The translations under genes and the position numbers were made by a program. From NCBI GenBank assembly GCA_963808315.1, contig CAWEFK010000016.1, forward strand, positions 1 through 64,000: a stretch of 64,000 nucleotides of DNA. Reading direction: 5' to 3'. Each line of letters opens with the position of its first letter. Positions within the stretch are counted from its first letter, which is position 1. The notes below the pieces were generated by a model. That model saw only the letters and a program-made list of their open reading frames with translations, was not told the DNA's origin and did no database searches. The stretch is from Palsa-504 sp963808315 (GTDB lineage Bacteria; Actinomycetota; Actinomycetes; Streptosporangiales; Streptosporangiaceae). This document shows positions 60,121 to 64,000 of this stretch, piece after piece.

Positions 60121-61266
60121 TCAGCCGGTCACCGGGAAGGTGGTACTGACAGGCGTCGGCACCGGTGCTGGGTTCGGGTTCGTGGAGGGCGACGGCGAAC
60201 TCGTCGGTGACGGAGCCGGGTGAGTGAAACTGGATGTCGGGCTGGGGGTGCTGGTTGGCGACGGCGCTGGAGTGGTCGGCGTGGGCGTGGTCGTCGGTGA
60301 CGGTGCTGGCGTGATCGTCGGCATGCTGGTCGGCGTGGGCGTGGGCGTGGCCGTCGGCGACGGGGCTGGGGTGGTCGTCGGCGTGCCGGTCGGGGACGGC
60401 GGGGGTGTGGCGGTGATCGTCGGCGTGCCGGTCGGGGACGGCGGGGGTGTGGCGGTGATCGTCGGCGTGCCGGTCGGGGACGGCGATGGCGTGGGACTGG
60501 TGGCGCAGCTTGGCACGGTGATGGTGTCGTCGTCGAGGGTGACGGCTCCGTTACGGGCTAGCGCGCGGCCGATGATGGTGGCGCCGTGCTGCACCGAGAT
60601 CGAGGTCAGGGCCAGGATGGTACCCACGAAGGTGGCAGTTGTCTCGATGGTGGCGGAGCTGCCTACCTGCCAGAAGACATTGCAGGCCTGGGCGCCGCCG
60701 GTGAGGACGACCGAGCTGTTCGGGTCGGCGGTGAGCGTGGAGGCGGGGGCCTGGAAGATCCAGACGGCGCTCGGGTCGCCCCCCGCGTCCAGGGTCAGCG
60801 CGCCGTCGATCTCCAATGACGACGTGGCCTCGTAGATACCGGGTACCAGTGGCCCCTTCTCGATGCCGGCCGAGCCGATGGTGCTCTGGGTGTTAGGCCC
60901 CGTCGAGGGGGCTACGGCCGCCTGGTTGTACGCGGTGGTCAGGTCGTCCTGAGCGCCGGCCGCGGCGGCCCCCACGTACTGGGAACCGGTCACGCTGCCG
61001 GGCGGGAACCCGGTCACGGAGGTGGCGGTGTCCGGGCTCAGGCCGAGGTTCCCGGCAATGACGGTCGCGCCGGTGTTGGTGACCGCAGTCGCGGCCAGTA
61101 CCCCGTAACTGCCGGCCGTCCCGAGACCCACGGTGGGAACGGTACCGGCCACTGCGGATTGACTAACGATGAAGATAGCTATGGCGCCGACGATTACGGG
61201 GGTTGTCGCCAGCCAGAAATATCCAGCGCGCCCGGGTAGGGCACGACGGGTGCCGATATTTTTCAT
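60121..61266 (-). CDS. Secreted DUF3494 (ice-binding-like) surface protein
   Basis: ATG 61266 follows GAAGGAAA. The 381-residue protein has a signal peptide (GYFWLATTPVIVGAIAIFIV). Residues 45-245 form the DUF3494 beta-helix: GLGTAGSYGVLAATAVTNTG, TVIAGNLGLSPDTA, ALTLDAGGDPSAVWIFQAPA, CNVFWQVGSSATIETTATFV and GRALARNGAVTLDDDTI. The rest is a Ser-Pro-Thr-rich stalk with exact repeats, ending STTFPVTG. FPVTG resembles a sortase site but no membrane helix or charged tail follows. Ice binding is known for some members; others are adhesins. Confidence 0.88.
   Translation of the reverse strand: MKNIGTRRALPGRAGYFWLATTPVIVGAIAIFIVSQSAVAGTVPTVGLGTAGSYGVLAATAVTNTGATVIAGNLGLSPDTATSVTGFPPGSVTGSQYVGAAAAGAQDDLTTAYNQAAVAPSTGPNTQSTIGSAGIEKGPLVPGIYEATSSLEIDGALTLDAGGDPSAVWIFQAPASTLTADPNSSVVLTGGAQACNVFWQVGSSATIETTATFVGTILALTSISVQHGATIIGRALARNGAVTLDDDTITVPSCATSPTPSPSPTGTPTITATPPPSPTGTPTITATPPPSPTGTPTTTPAPSPTATPTPTPTSMPTITPAPSPTTTPTPTTPAPSPTSTPSPTSSFTHPAPSPTSSPSPSTNPNPAPVPTPVSTTFPVTG
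60389..60472. repeat. 42-bp perfect tandem repeat in the stalk of the DUF3494 protein
   Basis: Two identical 42-bp units (60389-60430 and 60431-60472) are followed by part of a third. Each encodes the 14-residue SPTGTPTITATPPP. Looser copies surround them. Stalk length could vary by slippage between strains. Confidence 0.85.
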
Positions 61267-61593
61267 ATGTGTTTCCTTCGGCCCAGGATCAAGGAGATTA
61301 GTAGGCAGATTGTTATGCTACACGCAATTCGCGGTAAGGAGCCATTGGCGTCCCGGAAAAATATTTCTTAGGCATTAAGGTGCGACATTCCAGCACTAAT
61401 CAGGAGATGTCCAGGAAACGCCGCCTTCTCGTCACAATTTTGTGGGTGTACAGTTCGGACATAATCACAACTCAGTGCCATGATCCCCCGCAGCGGGACG
61501 CGCATTCCCTTGGCATGCCACGGCGGCACGCTTCCTAAAAAGAGCGGCCTATACGCTGCACCGGGCTTTCAATTTCTATCCCGGAGGTCTTTT

Positions 61594-62490
61594 ATGGACG
61601 ATCACTTCGGCTCGGCCCGGTCCCGCCGGGCCGCGGCCCGGGCCACCGCGGCCATGCCGGTTATCACGCTGGCCGTCGCCGTCCTGGCCCTGACGAGTTG
61701 CGGGTCGGCCAGCACGCCGCAGGTCACCGGCGCGCAGGGCGGCGGGGCCCCGCCGTCCGCCACGGGACCGCCGGGTAGCGCGGTCCCGCCCGGGCTGGTG
61801 CGGGCTGTCCCCTTTTCCGCGGCGCAGATAGCGCAGTTGCCGCTGGCCACCACGTACGGGACGACGCCCACCGCACCGCGGGACCCGGCTCCGTTCGGGT
61901 CAGAGACAGGAACCGTGGTGCATCCAACCACGACGCGGGTCATTTACTCCCGTCCTGGCGGGCCAGCCGTGGCGGCACTGCCCACAACCCAGCTCGGCAG
62001 CCCGACCTGGGTCCCCGTGGTCCAGTCCCAGCCCGGCTGGGAGCGGGTCCTGCTGCCCACGAGGCCGGACCGGTCCACGGGCTGGATCTACCTCGGCGGC
62101 GGGGGGCTGCAGACGGCCTACTCTCCCTACCAGGTCGACATCAACCTCGCCGAGTACCGGCTGACCATCCTGAGGGCCGGCCGCAGCCTCGGAACCTGGA
62201 CCGTGGCCGAGGGCGCCCCCAGCACGCCCACCCCGGCGGGGCGGACGTTCGTGCTCGCCTCGCTGGTACCGCTGAAGCCGACCTACAGCCCGCTCATCCT
62301 GCCGCTCGGCACGCACTCCAACACCCTGTCCACCTACGGCGGCGGCCCCGGCACGGTCGGCCTGCACGGCTGGCCGCAGAGCAGCGTGTTCGGCCACGCG
62401 GTCAGCCACGGCTGCGTCCGGGTTCCTGCCGCCGCGCTACGGGCGCTTTCACTGGTTCCGCTAGGAAGCTCCGTTATGATCACCGGATAG
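61594..62490 (+). CDS. L,D-transpeptidase lipoprotein
   Basis: ATG 61594 has GGAGG at 61582. The 298-residue protein has a lipoprotein signal (ITLAVAVLALTSCGS). The catalytic YkuD domain covers residues 175-298: VDINLAEYRLTILRAGRSLG, GLHGWPQSSVFGHAVSHGCV with the active His and Cys in SHGCVRVP. It forms 3-3 cross-links or attaches proteins to peptidoglycan outside the membrane. The middle region (VIYSRPGGPAVAALPTTQLG) is SH3-like. With the D,D-carboxypeptidase elsewhere in the window it suits cross-linking of tetrapeptides. Confidence 0.92.
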   Translation: MDDHFGSARSRRAAARATAAMPVITLAVAVLALTSCGSASTPQVTGAQGGGAPPSATGPPGSAVPPGLVRAVPFSAAQIAQLPLATTYGTTPTAPRDPAPFGSETGTVVHPTTTRVIYSRPGGPAVAALPTTQLGSPTWVPVVQSQPGWERVLLPTRPDRSTGWIYLGGGGLQTAYSPYQVDINLAEYRLTILRAGRSLGTWTVAEGAPSTPTPAGRTFVLASLVPLKPTYSPLILPLGTHSNTLSTYGGGPGTVGLHGWPQSSVFGHAVSHGCVRVPAAALRALSLVPLGSSVMITG

Positions 62491-62514
62491 CCAACCGGGT
62501 CAGCCGGGTGCCTG

Positions 62515-63225
62515 TTAACGGCTGAAGGTAAAACCGGTCCCGCTGACATTCGTCACCCGGTACGGGGAACTGACGCCGACGGAGGTCAGGTGGCTGCCCG
62601 TGCTTGTCTTGTAGTTACTAATGCGCCCGTTCATCGTCGGTATAGTAGATCCGCCCGGCGAGTTATCGAAGACCTCGCCGTAAGTCTGCGTCTCTGTCAC
62701 GGCGCCAAAGCTGCCCTGCCAGTAGGACTCGGGGATATAGCCGAAATTCTTCCCGCCGTAACTCAGCCAGATCTTGCCACCGGAAATCGAATAGCCGAAC
62801 TGAGGACTCGTGCCGGCCGGCGGGGTGAACGAACCGGGCCGCACCGAGGTGGTGGACACGAAGCCGGCTTCGTAGCCGCTGAACTTCCCGGCCGTCCAGG
62901 TCGAGGTGAACAGCGTCGGCCGGGTCGTCGCACCCTGCGCGTCCGACGTGATACCGAACTCGAAGGCGTTACCAGCCGCGTCACGCACATAGGTCTCCGT
63001 CAAGGAATGGTTATCCTCGATAGAACCGGTACTGTCCGTCAGGCTCTGGCCTTGGACGAGGAAGTTTTCCTGCAACCAGGTCTGCCCGGCAGAATGGCTA
63101 TCGAAGCCGGTGGCGTAGGAGTACTGAGCAGGCGCGACAGCGGCGCTTGCCCCGGCGGCCGGGATGAGCAGGCCAGCCAGCGCGAAACCAGCACCGGCGG
63201 TGATCGTGGCTACGGTCCTATTCAT
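62515..63225 (-). CDS. Secreted protein, possible neprosin/glutamic-peptidase-like fold
   Basis: ATG 63225 gives 236 residues with a signal peptide (VATITAGAGFALAGLLIPAA, cleavage near ASA-AV). The mature part is beta-rich: YSYATGFDSHSAGQTWLQEN, ETYVRDAAGNAFEFGITSDA, KIWLSYGGKNFGYIPESYWQ, GSFGAVTETQTYGEVFDNSP. The segment W.SY.G...GY.P..YW resembles the C-terminal core of neprosin-type proteases, but the catalytic Glu pair cannot be assigned securely. It should be secreted. The role is unknown. Confidence 0.6.
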   Translation of the reverse strand: MNRTVATITAGAGFALAGLLIPAAGASAAVAPAQYSYATGFDSHSAGQTWLQENFLVQGQSLTDSTGSIEDNHSLTETYVRDAAGNAFEFGITSDAQGATTRPTLFTSTWTAGKFSGYEAGFVSTTSVRPGSFTPPAGTSPQFGYSISGGKIWLSYGGKNFGYIPESYWQGSFGAVTETQTYGEVFDNSPGGSTIPTMNGRISNYKTSTGSHLTSVGVSSPYRVTNVSGTGFTFSR

Positions 63226-63338
63226 GAGCTCAGCATGCTTCGCGCGGGTGGCGGCGCGGTTTGCCGTACGGTTGCCGTCTGGTTGCGCGCAGGCAGGCGA
63301 GGGCAATGCTGATCTGATCGGCGTGATACGACAGTCCG

Positions 63339-63761
63339 GTGAACGCGAAACGGCAGATCATCAAGGCAATGGCCGTCATCAGGCGACCCCGGGACGGGGC
63401 GCTGCTTGTGTCCGAGCCGTCCGATGGCTCGTTTGCCCGTCCGCTCGGCGGCCATGTCGAGTTCGGCGAGTACGCAGTGGACACGCTGCATCGTGAGTTC
63501 GGCGAGGAGATCGGGCAGCGGCTGACCGACGTGCGCCTGCTCGGCGTGCTGGAGAACATCTTCCCCTGGCAGGGTGACACCGAGCACGAGGTCGTGTTCA
63601 TCTTCAGCGCCGCCCTGGCCGACGAGGCGGCTTACGAGATCGAAGAGCAGGTCATCGCCGACGACACCGAGCCGAAGAGCCGCGTGCGGTGGCGTCCGCC
63701 GGGGGCGGTCAGCCCGCCGCTCTACCCAGCCGGGCTGACCGAGCTGATCGCGGGCGCTTGA
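63339..63761 (+). CDS. NUDIX hydrolase
   Basis: GTG 63339 gives 140 residues with a complete NUDIX box at 38-60 (GHVEFGEYAVDTLHREFGEE and IG). The start KRQIIKAMAVIRRPRDGALL is the usual first strand. It hydrolyses nucleoside-diphosphate-linked substrates in the cytoplasm; which one is not evident. The 3' end overlaps the convergent MFS gene by 39 bp. Confidence 0.9.
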   Translation: MNAKRQIIKAMAVIRRPRDGALLVSEPSDGSFARPLGGHVEFGEYAVDTLHREFGEEIGQRLTDVRLLGVLENIFPWQGDTEHEVVFIFSAALADEAAYEIEEQVIADDTEPKSRVRWRPPGAVSPPLYPAGLTELIAGA

Positions 63762-64000
63762 TCGTCGCTGGTCTCTGCCGGTCCGGATGGGGCGGATGAG
63801 GGCGGTCCGGCGGTCGATGCGGGTGAGGGCGGGCAGCGCCAGGATTCCGCAGATCAAGGTGGCCCCACCCCCGATGACCAGCGGCCATCGGGCCCCGGCG
63901 TGCTGCCCGATCCACCCCACGATGGGACCGCCGATCGGCGTCGATCCCAGCCAGGCCAGCCCCCACAGCGCCATCACCCGCCCGCGCATCTCCGGCCGGG
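63723..64000 (-). CDS. MFS transporter, C-terminal part (cut by the window edge)
   Basis: The visible part starts outside the window and reads MRGRVMALWGLAWLGSTPIG, GPIVGWIGQHAGARWPLVIG and GATLICGILALPAL, the last helices of an EntS-like major facilitator permease. After DRRTALIRP the frame seems to shift near 63795, leading to SGPAETSDDQAPAISSVSPA and a stop at 63723. Otherwise the frame runs on through the NUDIX gene, which is unlikely. Substrate unknown. Confidence 0.75.

Noticed and set aside
60236..60500. CRISPR-like or satellite repeat
   Set aside because: The repeats are in frame within a Ser-Pro-Thr stalk of a secreted protein and encode identical peptides.
1..64000. tRNA or rRNA genes and an att site
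   Set aside because: I scanned for T-loop motifs and for conserved rRNA segments and saw none that fold convincingly. A tRNA search program would settle this.

Overview
The window is high-GC DNA from a mycothiol-making actinomycete. The evidence is a mycothione reductase, a DinB/DUF664 protein, paired XRE-DUF5753 and DUF397 genes, 13E12-type DUF222-HNH genes, a DtxR/IdeR-type iron box, and many GTG/TTG starts behind GGAGG-like ribosome sites. A Streptosporangiales- or Streptomyces-like soil organism fits; the genus cannot be fixed from sequence alone. No rRNA, tRNA or CRISPR array was seen.

Bases 1 to about 7,300 are accessory DNA with lower GC in places. They hold a broken XRE/TPR regulator, a small GntR regulator divergent from an XRE-DUF5753/DUF397 pair across a palindromic promoter, a strong terminator, an array of 8-bp repeats spaced exactly 21 bp, and a run of very small genes typical of actinomycete integrative elements. 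Several of these are broken. No integrase, replication gene or FtsK-like transfer gene is visible, so this looks like the remnant or edge of an element. From 7.6 to 9.6 kb come a truncated DUF222-HNH gene and a solitary MazF-like toxin.

Bases 9.7 to 30.5 kb are mostly chromosomal metabolism and regulation: SnoaL protein and MerR regulator, a GMC oxidoreductase with a small partner, an ICMT-like methyltransferase, an LprI-like lipoprotein, a TetR-alcohol dehydrogenase operon with an operator, a metallophosphoesterase-PQQ propeller fusion, an NhaA-thioredoxin fusion, an aldo-keto reductase, an amidohydrolase, a PfpI protein, an MFS remnant, a D,D-carboxypeptidase, and an FbpABC-type iron importer preceded by an iron box.

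Bases 30.6 to 46.6 kb hold esterases, a glutathionyl-hydroquinone-reductase-like protein, a SigE-family sigma factor with its membrane propeller partner, a sigma factor that has lost its C-terminus, a mannosyltransferase-like membrane protein converging on a PAP2 protein, formaldehyde dehydrogenase divergent from a GlxA-type regulator, and mycothione reductase.

Bases 46.7 to 64 kb hold an Hsp90/sacsin-type ATPase, a 20-bp tandem repeat array, a second broken DUF222-HNH gene, a PfkB kinase divergent from a GH4 glycosidase, a CurA-like reductase, an acyl-CoA synthetase with an FAH-family hydrolase, and a cell-surface set (secreted repeat protein, DUF3494 ice-binding-like protein, L,D-transpeptidase, secreted peptidase-like protein), ending in NUDIX and a partial MFS gene.

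A dominant oddity is the number of genes whose frame is restored by adding or removing one base. At least fifteen otherwise well-conserved genes are affected. Some show true decay (in-frame stop, lost domains), but the pattern also fits indel errors in the assembly. I mark such genes as pseudogene and give the approximate break.
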